Source: Chromatiaceae bacterium (GTDB lineage: Bacteria > Pseudomonadota > Gammaproteobacteria > Chromatiales > Chromatiaceae). Taken from it: 64,000 nt of DNA. Below the pieces are notes generated by a model. The model was not told the origin of the DNA, did no database searches, and was given only the letters and a program-made list of their open reading frames with translations. Below are positions 15,992 to 24,693 of the stretch, one piece after another. How positions within the stretch are numbered: position 1 is the stretch's first letter; every line of letters begins with the position of its first letter. The stretch covers positions 372,001-436,000 of the forward strand of contig JADKCI010000001.1 in assembly GCA_016714645.1 (NCBI GenBank), in the 5' to 3' direction. A program made the translations under genes and the position numbers.

Positions 15992-17392
15992 ATGTATCCA
16001 GTATACGAAATAGATGATGCACAAGCTGCCAAGATCATTGCGACGCAGGAAAACTATCTCAACGATATAAAGGCGCGTGAAATCAAGCCAGCAAAATTAT
16101 CAGAGACCATCTCTGCGTTTTCAAATGCTGCAGGTGGTGATGTGTACGTTGGAATCGGGGAGGATAAAAATGCGAACACAAGAGTGTGGAATGGATTTGA
16201 CGATCCAGAGCAGGCCAACGATATTTCTCACGTGCTGTTTCAAGCACATGCGTTTGGGAATCATATTAGATTTGAATTCCTATCTAATAAGAATTTTCCG
16301 GGGTTAGTTCTTCATATCACGATTAAGAAGGTCAAGGAGATCGTCAAGTCTTCATCCGGAGAAGTTTTTGTTCGCGTCAATGCAGGAAAACAGAAAATTG
16401 ACACGACTGATAAGCTTAAACGCCTCGAGTTGGACAAAGGAATTGTCACCTTCGAAAACGAATGGGTGGAAATACCGCTACCTAGAATTGAAAACAGTAT
16501 ATCAATACTTAATTTCTTAATAAACGTTATCCCAACTGGCGAGCCATTAACCTATCTGAATAATCAAGACTTAGTGAAAGAGGGGCATGCTCGGGTGAGC
16601 GGCATCCTGCTTTTCTGCGATGAACCAGCCGTTTTCTTGCCGAAACGTAGCAGTGTAAAGATCATGCGTTATAGAACCAAGGATGACGACATCGGACGTG
16701 AATTTCTTGAAGGAACGCCACTCACCATTGAAGGCGATTCGTACAACCTAATTTATAGCGCTGTATCCGCAACTAAGCAGATTGTCGAGGGCATCAAGAA
16801 ACTTGGTGAAGAGGGTCTGGAAGATATTGAATATCCAGAAGATGCACTGCACGAAGTAATTACAAATGCGGTCTTGCACCGCGACTACAGCATTGTGGCT
16901 GATGTGCAAATACGGATATTCGACAACCGCATTGAAATTGAGAATCCCGGGAAACTTCCTGGCCACGTTACTCCAACGAACATATTGGACACGCAAAGTG
17001 CGCGCAACCCTTCGCTCGTTCGTCTGATAAACAAGTTCCCGAACCCTCCGAATAAAGATGTTGGCGAAGGCCTAAATACAGCATTCCGCGCAATGGAGGC
17101 TTTACGGCTCAAGCCCCCCATCATCCGCGAAAAGGAAAGTTCAGTTTTGGTCGTTATACGTCACGAAGCCCTCGGCTCCCCCGAAGAACTCGTAATGAAG
17201 TTCATGGAAAATCACGAAGAAATTACAAACACCATTGCCCGTGACATAACAGGTATCAAAAGTGAGAACACCATGAAGAACGTGTTCCTGAGGCTGAAGG
17301 CGAGAAACATGCTTGAACCAATACCTGAACGAAAAGGACCCGCATCTGCGTGGAGAAAACCACTGGCAACGATAGAAGGCACAGAACAGTAA
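15992..17392 (+). CDS. AlbA_2 (Schlafen-like) and HATPase domain protein, cassette 3
   Basis: A 466-residue protein of the COG2865 type. An N-terminal AlbA_2/divergent-AAA region (residues about 15-140, EIKPAKLSETISAFSNAAGG, DVYVGIGED) is followed by a GHKL ATPase-like region with the N-box ALHEVITNAVLHRDY (about residue 285) and ENPGKLP. A C-terminal winged helix (about 400-455) ends the protein. Such proteins are usually annotated as putative transcriptional regulators, and some act in mobile-element or phage-related loci. AGGAACTGC precedes the ATG. It is the only gene of its cassette. Confidence 0.85.
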   Translation: MYPVYEIDDAQAAKIIATQENYLNDIKAREIKPAKLSETISAFSNAAGGDVYVGIGEDKNANTRVWNGFDDPEQANDISHVLFQAHAFGNHIRFEFLSNKNFPGLVLHITIKKVKEIVKSSSGEVFVRVNAGKQKIDTTDKLKRLELDKGIVTFENEWVEIPLPRIENSISILNFLINVIPTGEPLTYLNNQDLVKEGHARVSGILLFCDEPAVFLPKRSSVKIMRYRTKDDDIGREFLEGTPLTIEGDSYNLIYSAVSATKQIVEGIKKLGEEGLEDIEYPEDALHEVITNAVLHRDYSIVADVQIRIFDNRIEIENPGKLPGHVTPTNILDTQSARNPSLVRLINKFPNPPNKDVGEGLNTAFRAMEALRLKPPIIREKESSVLVVIRHEALGSPEELVMKFMENHEEITNTIARDITGIKSENTMKNVFLRLKARNMLEPIPERKGPASAWRKPLATIEGTEQ

Positions 17393-17416
17393 GAAGCTAT
17401 TGACGTTGAAGGAGAG

Positions 17417-17483
17417 GCATAACACATCATTCCACCGGACCTGCGCGAAAAGCCGCGCAGGCCGGTGAATTCAGACGTTATCC
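17417..17483 (+). other. attC site 3
   Basis: A 67-bp element with outer boxes GCATAAC and GTTATCC (17477-17483). Inner arms TTCCACCGGACCTGCGCG and CGCGCAGGCCGGTGAA pair with small bulges. It ends cassette 3. Its TCCACCGG/CCGGTGA core resembles that of attC-4. Confidence 0.88.
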
Positions 17484-17495
17484 GCTTCAATCAAC

Positions 17496-18227
17496 ATGAA
17501 CACACCGCTGGCTGGCAAATCGACGATCGAGGACATTCGCTCGCGTTTCGACAACGACGTTGAACGTTTCTCGTCGCTCGAAACCGGTCAGGCCGCGACC
17601 ATCGACGCACCGCTGGCGATGGCGCTCATCACCGAAGCCGCTGTTTCCTCCACAAAATCGATTCGCCGTGTTCTCGATATAGGATGCGGTGCTGGCAACA
17701 ACACACTTCGATTACGTCAAGCTGCTGGCCACGACTTTGATGTCGACCTGCTTGATCTCAGCGCAGCTATGCTCACACGGGCTGCTACTCGTGTCCGGGC
17801 GGTCAACTCGGGTGCAATCTGCACTATTCAGGCAGATTTTCGGGCAGCCGACCTTCCCGATTCCAGCTACGACGTGATCGTTGCTGCGGCGGTTCTGCAT
17901 CACTTGCGAGATGACGAGGACTGGCTTCATGCGTTCCAGAAGATATACCGCTTGTTGTCACCCGGTGGCAGTGTTTGGATTACTGATTTGGTATTTCACG
18001 AACAGCCTGCTGTTCAGAAGATGATGTGGAAACGCTACGGTGAATACCTGACTTCAATCGGCAACGTTGAATACCGCGACAAGGTGTTCGCGTACATTGA
18101 CATCGAGGATTCGCCGCGTCCTGTCACCTACCAACTTGATTTACTGCGTTCCGTTGGATTCTCTACTGTCGACCTGCTGCATAAAAATTCGTGCTTCGCT
18201 GCGTTCGGTGCCGTAAAACGCGGATAA
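17496..18227 (+). CDS. Class I SAM-dependent methyltransferase, cassette 4
   Basis: A 243-residue methyltransferase. SAM motif I is VLDIGCGAGNNTLRL (residues about 57-71), motif II ends DLLDLSAAM, and a post-I acidic strand and the VIVAAAVLHHL motif follow. This is the UbiE/small-molecule type; the substrate is unknown. The gene fills cassette 4, starting 13 bp after attC-3 and with its stop inside attC-4. No clear ribosome-binding site is seen, as often for cassette genes close behind an attC. Confidence 0.85.
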   Translation: MNTPLAGKSTIEDIRSRFDNDVERFSSLETGQAATIDAPLAMALITEAAVSSTKSIRRVLDIGCGAGNNTLRLRQAAGHDFDVDLLDLSAAMLTRAATRVRAVNSGAICTIQADFRAADLPDSSYDVIVAAAVLHHLRDDEDWLHAFQKIYRLLSPGGSVWITDLVFHEQPAVQKMMWKRYGEYLTSIGNVEYRDKVFAYIDIEDSPRPVTYQLDLLRSVGFSTVDLLHKNSCFAAFGAVKRG

Positions 18228-18279
18228 CAATTCAATCCACCGGACGGCCTGCGGCCGCCGGTGATTTCAAGCGTTAAGC
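18222..18279 (+). other. attC site 4
   Basis: A 58-bp element with GGATAAC at the left and GTTAAGC (18273-18279) at the right. Arms AATCCACCGGACGGCC and GGCCGCCGGTGATT pair with an extrahelical base. It is the last attC visible in the array. Confidence 0.88.
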
Positions 18280-18513
18280 GCCACCGAAGCCCACACCATC
18301 CCATGATAGCCTCAGAATGGAACCAGTCGCGACCCGCTCCGACTCAAGATCCTGAATTCTCACTGCCACTCCTTTGGAAGTCTTCGCGGCTATGAGCGAT
18401 CCCATTCGCATCGCAACATGGTGGGGTCCGGCTGGATTCACAATCACGATCCACCCGTTCGATTTCAGTACGCCCTCAACCTTGGCCAGGGCCGGCTTGG
18501 CTACTGTTTGCCA
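18280..18513 (+). pseudogene. Truncated fifth cassette: SRPBCC/AHSA1-like gene fragment
   Basis: Directly after attC-4 the frame from ATG 18317 reads MEPVATRSDSRS, a TGA at 18353, then ILTATPLEVFAAMSDPIRIA and TWWGPAGFTITIHPFDF. The latter matches the start of AHSA1-type SRPBCC proteins (FAAxSDPxRIAxWWGPxGFT). The match stops near 18470 and no attC follows. This is a cassette with a nonsense or frameshift mutation whose 3' part was lost when the array was joined to the GH57 locus. Confidence 0.65.
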
Positions 18514-19980
18514 TCAGCGAAAGTCATTACGCAGTATTTCCTCCGTCCGCCGGCAGATCTCCCGGCCATAGTCGGTCCAGAGGCCCTGGCCCCAGTAGCG
18601 GAAGCAACTGGTCTGGGAGGACATGAGATGAAAGAGGGCGTTGCGATAGCGCTGTTGCTCGCTGGGCAGGCCGGGCCGGAGGACCTTTTCGTTGAAGAGG
18701 GCGCTGGCCTCTTCCATGGGGCCGAGGACATTGTCATAGCCGCGCACCCAGGAGAGGTCGCTGGTCCAGCTCCCGCCCTCCATGTGGAAGCGATGGTCGG
18801 CGCGCTTGAGCTCCTCGATGACGCTGGCCAGGCGCTGGGGGCCGTCGCCGGGCTGCATCCGCTCCCAGATCTTGCCCTGAAAGAGGGGCTGGACCACCGG
18901 CAGGTCGGCGGGACGGATGCCCAGGGCGAAGAGGTGCTCCAGATACTCGCTGGCGTTCAGCAGCGGCACGGGGGAGCCGCTCGCGGCGCGTACCACCTCC
19001 AGGTACTTGGAGGGAAACTCATTCATCATGACGCCGCCGTTCTCGCCGTCGGCAATCTGGGTGACGAGGGGCGGTACCGAGCGGCCGGCCAGCTCCAGGC
19101 GGTTGAGGCCCTGGGCCTCGTACCAGGGCTGCATCTGGGCCACCAGCTTGGTGTCCGAGCCCTGGGTCTTGACGATGGCGATGATGTCGGCGGTCTCGCC
19201 CCTGGAGTTGGTGCAGACCAGGCGATGGGGCAGGTGCGGGCGCTCGGGGTGGCGGCCGTTCGCCGGCTGCTCGACGGTGTGCTCCTGGACCAGGACCCAC
19301 TGGTAGCCACAATCCCGCAGGGTCTTGACGAACTCGTAGGCCAGATCCGGGTGGTTGGGCAAGGCCATCTCGCTGGGGGAGAAGCCGCGCACCCGCTCCA
19401 GGGCCTCCCAGCCGAAGAGGGCGGCAAAGTGGTGCTGCCAGGCGCGGACATGCAGGCGGAAGTCCTGCACCGGCGTAGAGGGGGCGACGGCGTGGCCCCA
19501 GGGCATGCCGAGCCATTCCACCGCCCAGTGGTAGTCCGGGTTGCAGGTGACGCCCTTGAGGGCGTCGAGGACATCGCCCCGGCCCATCTGGCGCAGGCCG
19601 TGAAAGAGGGTGCCGGAGTATTCCAGCATGACCCGCGGCGACTTGCCCTCCCCGATCAATTGCGGGATGAATTCGCCCATGCGCTTGTAGCACCAGGCGA
19701 AGACGGGGGCATTGTGGTTATCGCCAAAGCCCTGGTTCTCCATCATATGCTGGAGATTGCCGATGAGGGCGGCGGTGCGCAGGCCGCCGCCACCGGCGGG
19801 GATCAGGGGCTGGTGCATGTGCAGGGCGATGGCGGAGGCGGCGCGGACCCGGCCGAAGTCGATGCCCCCCCGGTCGCGGAAGAGGGTTTTGGTGGCGCCG
19901 GCGGCCAGGGTTTGCGCGACGTCGGCCTCGCGGCCAGAGACATTGGGGACGCCTTCGATCGTTTCGGGAAGCGGATTCAC
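18514..19980 (-). CDS. Glycoside hydrolase family 57 protein (second of pair)
   Basis: A 488-residue cytoplasmic GH57 protein. The N-terminal (beta/alpha)7-type region begins around SAIALHMHQPLIPAGGGG; the GH57 histidine motif is HMHQP. GFSPSEMALP marks the position of the catalytic glutamate, and IADGENGG supplies the acidic region. GH57 enzymes act on alpha-glucans (amylases, 4-alpha-glucanotransferases, branching enzymes), so a role in glycogen turnover is likely. The ATG at 19980 overlaps the stop of the preceding GH57 gene (ATGA). Exact specificity is not assignable. Confidence 0.88.
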   Translation of the reverse strand: MNPLPETIEGVPNVSGREADVAQTLAAGATKTLFRDRGGIDFGRVRAASAIALHMHQPLIPAGGGGLRTAALIGNLQHMMENQGFGDNHNAPVFAWCYKRMGEFIPQLIGEGKSPRVMLEYSGTLFHGLRQMGRGDVLDALKGVTCNPDYHWAVEWLGMPWGHAVAPSTPVQDFRLHVRAWQHHFAALFGWEALERVRGFSPSEMALPNHPDLAYEFVKTLRDCGYQWVLVQEHTVEQPANGRHPERPHLPHRLVCTNSRGETADIIAIVKTQGSDTKLVAQMQPWYEAQGLNRLELAGRSVPPLVTQIADGENGGVMMNEFPSKYLEVVRAASGSPVPLLNASEYLEHLFALGIRPADLPVVQPLFQGKIWERMQPGDGPQRLASVIEELKRADHRFHMEGGSWTSDLSWVRGYDNVLGPMEEASALFNEKVLRPGLPSEQQRYRNALFHLMSSQTSCFRYWGQGLWTDYGREICRRTEEILRNDFR

Positions 19981-21305
19981 GGTTGGGAACCTTCCGTTAG
20001 GGTTGAGGGGGTGGGAGTGGGGTCGGATGGGGCGGCGGCTGTGGGGGAGGCCGAGACCCCCGCCAGGGCATCGGGGTCCGGCGGGGCGGGTGGCTCGGCG
20101 GGAGCCGGGCTGGCGGGCGGCTCCGGCAAGTGCCCCCTGACCCGCTCCAGGGCCTGACGGGAGACCAGGAGATCGGCCTCGGACCGGTCCACCCAGGCCT
20201 CGCCCCAGTAGAAATTACAACTGGTCTCCGCCCGCAGCAGCCGCCAGGTGGCCTCCTCCAGGTCGCGCGCCAGGGCGCCATCCTGTTCCAGCCCCAACTC
20301 CCGGACCCGGGCGCGGGTGGCATCCAGGGCGCGGTTCTGGGTGAGCAGGGCCGCTAGGGAGGCCTTCTGGGTGCTGGAGCCGGTCCATTGGAGGAAGTCG
20401 CGGCCATCGTGCCAGCCGGTGTTCCAGGCCCCGGTTTCGACCGAGACCTCGCCCATGGGGCCATAGGCGTTCAGGTAGTTGGAGATGAAGGTTGGCGCCA
20501 CGGGCGACCGGCCGGCGCGCACCCGCTCCAGCAGGGGGAGATAGAAGGCGCTCCAGAAGTTGGCGCCGGGGGTGGTGTTGCGAAACCAGCCGCCGTTCTC
20601 ACCGTCGGTGCAGGTGGTCACCAGGGGCGGGAAGTCGCACCACTGGGTGCGCTCCTCCACCTCCTTGATGAACCAGTCCAGCTCCATGCCGGACTCCTGG
20701 GCGTTGGATAGGTCGCGGTCGCGGACGATGACCAGGATCTCGGCGCCCTGGTAGCGGGCGATGTGGGGCCGGTAACGCAACTCGTGCCATTTCATGGGGG
20801 TGATCGGCTTGACGTGCTCGCTATCCACCAGGACATAGCGATAGCCATGGGCCCGCAGCAGGGGGATAAGTTCCATCGAAAAGCCCATCTCCGGCGGCCA
20901 GAAGCCCTGGAAGGCGGGCCGCCAGAAGAGATGCCGGGCGATGTCCAGCCAGCGCTTCAGGTGCAGGGGCCGGTCGGATTCGGGGGTCAGAGGCAACACC
21001 GGGTGGTAATAGCCGGTGCCGAGGATCTCGAACAGGTCCTGGTTCTGGAACTGCCACAGCAGGGCGCCGCAATCCACGGTGCCATAGACCCGTTCCTGGA
21101 AGGTCGGGTCCGACAGGGTCTCCAGCAGGGTGCCGGACAGGGACAGATGGACCCGTGCCAGGTCCTCGTAACCCCAAAGACTGCGTGGTATGCGGTCCAG
21201 GGCGTAGAGAATCTCCGTTGCCTCCCAGTTACCCTCGTCGAGCAGGGCCTGCAGGTTGCCGGGCGGCTGGTGGAGATTGAGGACCAGGGCGTGATGGGCG
21301 ATCAT
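19977..21305 (-). CDS. Glycoside hydrolase family 57 protein (first of pair)
   Basis: A 442-residue GH57 protein beginning MIAHHALVLNLHQPPG. The family motifs LHQPP, FWPPEMGFS (catalytic Glu region) and CTDGENGGWF are present. The C-terminal 60 residues are a Pro/Ala-rich low-complexity tail. The ATG at 21305 is preferred over an upstream ATG at 21350 because GAGGGA lies nine bases before it. It is translationally coupled to the second GH57 gene. The two are diverged paralogues and may act in sequence on alpha-1,4-glucan. Confidence 0.88.
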   Translation of the reverse strand: MIAHHALVLNLHQPPGNLQALLDEGNWEATEILYALDRIPRSLWGYEDLARVHLSLSGTLLETLSDPTFQERVYGTVDCGALLWQFQNQDLFEILGTGYYHPVLPLTPESDRPLHLKRWLDIARHLFWRPAFQGFWPPEMGFSMELIPLLRAHGYRYVLVDSEHVKPITPMKWHELRYRPHIARYQGAEILVIVRDRDLSNAQESGMELDWFIKEVEERTQWCDFPPLVTTCTDGENGGWFRNTTPGANFWSAFYLPLLERVRAGRSPVAPTFISNYLNAYGPMGEVSVETGAWNTGWHDGRDFLQWTGSSTQKASLAALLTQNRALDATRARVRELGLEQDGALARDLEEATWRLLRAETSCNFYWGEAWVDRSEADLLVSRQALERVRGHLPEPPASPAPAEPPAPPDPDALAGVSASPTAAAPSDPTPTPSTLTEGSQP

Positions 21306-21425
21306 CCGGATGTCCCTCGCAATGAAATAAGCGAATATTCTGATTTTCACCCTGTGCAGCGGGTAACTGCAAGGCGACCGTCATTCCATCACACAATGGC
21401 TAACCCACCAAGAGGTCCCGCCGCC

Positions 21426-22364
21426 ATGAGCCTGATCCATGTCGTTGCCGGTGCTCTCCAGGATGCCCAGGGGCGGGTGCTGATCGCCCGGCGGCCCCTG
21501 GGGGTGCATCAGGGCGGGCTCTGGGAATTCCCGGGCGGCAAGCTGGAACCGGGGGAGATGCCACTCCGGGGGTTGGCGCGGGAACTGGAGGAGGAGCTGG
21601 GGATTCGGGTCCTGGCCACGCGGCCCCTGATCCGCGTTCCTCACGACTATGGCGACCGGCGGGTCGTGCTGGAGGTGCATCGGGTGACGGCCTTCGCGGG
21701 GGAACCGGTGGGTCGGGAGGGTCAGCCCCTGGCCTGGCGGCATCCGGAGGATCTGGACCCCGGCGTCTTTCCCGCCGCCGACCGGCCCATCATCACCGCC
21801 CTGCGGCTACCATCCTGCTATCTCGTCACTGGGGATGACCCGGCGGAGCCGGCGGTGTTCCTGGCGCGGTTGGCGCGGTCGCTGGCGGGCGGGGTGCGGC
21901 TGGTGCAACTGCGGGCCCACGGCTTGGCGGACGCGGACTACGCCGGCCTGGCGATCGCGGCCGGGGTTCTCTGCCAGCGGCAGGGGGCGCGGTTGCTGCT
22001 GAACCGTGATCCGGCCCGGGCGCGGGGGCTGGCCGGCGATGGTCTGCATCTGACCGGCCAGCACCTGGCGGGACTCAGCGAGCGCCCGCGCGACTGGGGC
22101 CTGGTGGGGGCTTCCTGTCACGGGGCGGCGGATCTGGCGCGGGCGGCGGATTTAGGGCTGGACTATGCCCTGCTCTCGCCCATCATGCCCAAGTCACCTC
22201 ATCCTGGGGCACCTCATCTCGGCTGGGAGGCGTTCGCGGTCCTGGTGGAGGCCGCCAGGCTGCCGGTCTATGCCCTGGGCGGTCTGGGTCCGGGGGATCT
22301 GGATCGGGCTATCGATCGGGGTGCCCAAGGTATCGCGGCGATCCGCGGCCTCTGGTCAGTGTGA
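21426..22364 (+). CDS. Nudix hydrolase-thiamine phosphate synthase-like fusion
   Basis: A 312-residue fusion. Residues about 1-130 are a MutT-type Nudix domain (GGKLEPGEMPLRGLARELEEEL spans the Nudix box, quoted here in shortened form as GGKLEPGE...RELEEEL) that hydrolyses oxidised nucleotides. Residues about 135-312 are a ThiE/TenI-like TIM barrel (VQLRAHGLAD, LLLNRDP, YALLSPIMPKSPHPG). This architecture is established in gammaproteobacteria as an enlarged MutT; the ThiE-like half is often thought to be catalytically divergent. It is divergent from the GH57 operon and converges on yacG. Confidence 0.9.
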   Translation: MSLIHVVAGALQDAQGRVLIARRPLGVHQGGLWEFPGGKLEPGEMPLRGLARELEEELGIRVLATRPLIRVPHDYGDRRVVLEVHRVTAFAGEPVGREGQPLAWRHPEDLDPGVFPAADRPIITALRLPSCYLVTGDDPAEPAVFLARLARSLAGGVRLVQLRAHGLADADYAGLAIAAGVLCQRQGARLLLNRDPARARGLAGDGLHLTGQHLAGLSERPRDWGLVGASCHGAADLARAADLGLDYALLSPIMPKSPHPGAPHLGWEAFAVLVEAARLPVYALGGLGPGDLDRAIDRGAQGIAAIRGLWSV

Positions 22365-22385
22365 GCGTGCGCCGGGGTAGCTGTC

Positions 22386-22592
22386 CTAGTTGCTTTCCCA
22401 AGCCTGTGGCGACCCCAGCGGTGCTGCATCGGGGTCATCCTCCAGCGCGGTGGGGATGCGGTGGCCCTCGTCGAACCAGGCGCCCAGATCGATGAGGCGG
22501 CAGCGCTCGCTGCAAAAGGGCCGCCAGGGGGAGGCGGCGGTCCAGGGGACGGACGCGCCGCAATGGGGACAGGGTACCCGGGTCTCGGTCAT
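22386..22592 (-). CDS. yacG: DNA gyrase inhibitor YacG
   Basis: A 68-residue zinc-ribbon protein with CPHCG near the N-terminus and CSERCRLIDLGAW, the four zinc-binding cysteines of YacG. YacG binds GyrB and inhibits gyrase. GGGAAG precedes the start. It lies directly downstream of zapD, the usual yacF-yacG order. Confidence 0.93.
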   Translation of the reverse strand: MTETRVPCPHCGASVPWTAASPWRPFCSERCRLIDLGAWFDEGHRIPTALEDDPDAAPLGSPQAWESN

Positions 22593-22613
22593 GACGCTTC
22601 CCGCCCGGGGCCC

Positions 22614-23381
22614 TTAGAGCACGCAGCAGGTCAGGCTGAATTCCAGGTCGTCGCGGATCGGCTCCGGGGCTTCCTCGACGCCGCCGCGCAGGAAGCGGAT
22701 GGCGAAGCGGTTCTTGTGGCCGCTGATTTCGGGGAAGAGGGAGGGGTCGGCCTCCACCGCGATGCGGATCAACTGGGCCGGGGCGGGGGATTCCAGGGAC
22801 TCCTGATAGAGCCCTTCGTGGGCCATGACCCGGCGCGGGGCGCCGCTGCGGCGAATGAAGTCGAGCAGCAGGTGGATGGCGGCCCTGACGGGCGCCAGGT
22901 CCTCGGTCCAGAGGGCGATCTGCTGGTCACGCTCGCGCACGGGCCGGGCCAGCCAGTGATAGTACTGGGGCAGGTCGAAGCCGCAGGTGCCGCCGGGGAG
23001 GCTGCCGCGTTGGGCGACGCCCTTGAGAAATTCGTTCTCGCGGATGCGCTGGCCGATGGGGCGCTCCAGGTTGCGCAGGCCCTCGACAGCGGTGTTGATT
23101 TCGGCGAGGAAACCCTCCAGGGCCTTGCGGCTGACGCCCGGTTTGTCGCGGACGCGATCCAGGGTGGCGGCCTGACGGTCGAGCTCTTTGATGAGTTCGG
23201 TCTTGATGTCGGCGCGGGAACTGATGGTGGCAATGTCCAGCAGGGTCTCGACCAGGGCCCGCGAGGCCCAGGGGTTGTCCTGGGGCTGGAGGTAGGCCAG
23301 CTTTTCGAACAGGTGTTCGAGCCGCATCTGGATGCGGGTGCGTTCGTTGAGCGGGTGTTCGAAGGTTAGGGTCGTGGCCAC
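22614..23381 (-). CDS. zapD: Cell division protein ZapD
   Basis: A 255-residue FtsZ-ring bundling factor (former YacF/DUF1342). The N-terminus (TFEHPLNERTRIQMRLEHLF) and C-terminal beta sheet (DLEFSLTCCVL) are typical. It starts with GTG at 23381. It lies 21 bp upstream of yacG on the same strand and is probably co-transcribed. The usual upstream coaE and pilD genes are absent. Confidence 0.94.
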   Translation of the reverse strand: MATTLTFEHPLNERTRIQMRLEHLFEKLAYLQPQDNPWASRALVETLLDIATISSRADIKTELIKELDRQAATLDRVRDKPGVSRKALEGFLAEINTAVEGLRNLERPIGQRIRENEFLKGVAQRGSLPGGTCGFDLPQYYHWLARPVRERDQQIALWTEDLAPVRAAIHLLLDFIRRSGAPRRVMAHEGLYQESLESPAPAQLIRIAVEADPSLFPEISGHKNRFAIRFLRGGVEEAPEPIRDDLEFSLTCCVL

Positions 23382-23532
23382 GGATATTCCAGTTGGGATG
23401 CGGTAATAAGGTTGCGCGCGCCCGGAGCGGCTTGTTAATGATAACGATTATACGCACGGCGCGGTAAATTTCGCGCCGGGCCGGGACAGGAGGGCACTGG
23501 CCTGGCCTCGCGGCTGGCCGGGCCCAGGCTAC

Positions 23533-24537
23533 TTAGGTGGGCTTGGCGTACTCGAAGGCGTCGGAAAACATGTGCTCCCGCCCAAGCCCGGCGGCGGCGA
23601 AGGCGTTGCTGCCGCTCTCGACCATGATGGGCGGGCCGGCCAGATAGACGTCAAAGGGGCTCATGTCCGGGTGGTCGGCCAGTACGGCCTGGTGGACGTA
23701 ACCGGTACGGCCCGTCCAGTCCGGGTCGGGTTCCGACAGGACCGGCGTGTAGCGGAAATGGTCGTGATCCCGGGCCCACTGGCTGGGCAGTTCCGGCAAG
23801 TAGAGATCTTCCTGCTGGCGCGCGCCCCAGTAGAGGTGCATCGGGCGGCTGATGCCCAGGTACAAGGCGTGTTCGATGATGCCCTTGATGGGGGCGAAGC
23901 CCGTGCCGCCGGCCATCAGAATGATGGGGCGATCCGAGTCCTCGCGCAGGGTGAAGGTGCCCAGGGGGGCCTGGATACGCAGGACGGCCTTCTCCGCCAG
24001 GGCGTCGAAGATGAAGCTGGTGAATTGGCCGCCGGGGACATGGCGCACATGTAATTCAATGAGGGCGTCGTCATGAGGGGCGTTGGCGATGGAAAAGGCG
24101 CGCCGCTTGCCGCCCTCCAGCAGGAAGTCCAGGTACTGACCGGCCAGGAAGGGCAGGCGCTGGTTTTCCGGCAGCTTGAGGTGCAGCCGCACCACGTCGT
24201 GGTTCAGGGCCTCCTTGTCCACCACCCGGCAGGGCAGGGTGCGCACCTCGATCTCGGCGGCGCCCCGGATCTCGGTGACGCCCAGGACCAGATCGCTCTC
24301 GGGCACGGCCTGGCAGACGAGGCAGGCGCTGGGCTCGCGGCCTGCCAGGGCCTGGATGTTACCGCTGGGGTAGGCCACCCGCCCCGCGATCAGGGTGGCC
24401 AGGCAAGAGCCACACTGGCCGCCACGGCAGCCGTAGGGCAGGACCATGCCCTGGCGCAGGGCCGCCTCCAGCAGGGTCTCGCCCGCCTCGGCCTGGAAAT
24501 GGCGGCCGCTGGGTTGCGTCTGGATGTCGAAGGTCAT
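23533..24537 (-). CDS. NAD(P)H-flavin reductase with N-terminal 2Fe-2S domain (CDP-6-deoxy-glucoseen reductase-like)
   Basis: A 334-residue reductase. Residues about 1-90 form a plant-type ferredoxin domain with YGCRGGQCGSCL and a fourth Cys in SACLVC. A FAD-binding barrel (about 100-200; RRAFSIAN) and an NAD-binding domain (about 205-334; ILMAGGTGFAPIKGI) follow. It transfers electrons from NAD(P)H via FAD to the 2Fe-2S cluster. Members are often named CDP-6-deoxy-delta-3,4-glucoseen reductase, but no deoxysugar genes are nearby, so the partner is unknown. The ATG at 24537 is chosen because the ferredoxin fold starts there. Confidence 0.87.
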   Translation of the reverse strand: MTFDIQTQPSGRHFQAEAGETLLEAALRQGMVLPYGCRGGQCGSCLATLIAGRVAYPSGNIQALAGREPSACLVCQAVPESDLVLGVTEIRGAAEIEVRTLPCRVVDKEALNHDVVRLHLKLPENQRLPFLAGQYLDFLLEGGKRRAFSIANAPHDDALIELHVRHVPGGQFTSFIFDALAEKAVLRIQAPLGTFTLREDSDRPIILMAGGTGFAPIKGIIEHALYLGISRPMHLYWGARQQEDLYLPELPSQWARDHDHFRYTPVLSEPDPDWTGRTGYVHQAVLADHPDMSPFDVYLAGPPIMVESGSNAFAAAGLGREHMFSDAFEYAKPT

Positions 24538-24693
24538 GGCGCGCTGGGCCTCGTTGGAGTAGGAGCTAAGGGCGGGGCGACGGTGTGACCGGTGCCCGAT
24601 TGGTGGGAAAAGATGCGCCCAGTAGGCCCTAATTGCAATAAACTCCCGGCCAGAATCCGGCGTGGCCGGACTGGCGAGAGAGAGAATGATGCC

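Noticed and set aside
18418..20157. Long plus-strand open frame antisense to the GH57 genes
   Set aside because: Low-complexity Gly/Ala/Val composition typical of a shadow in high-GC DNA; the minus strand holds clear GH57 motifs.
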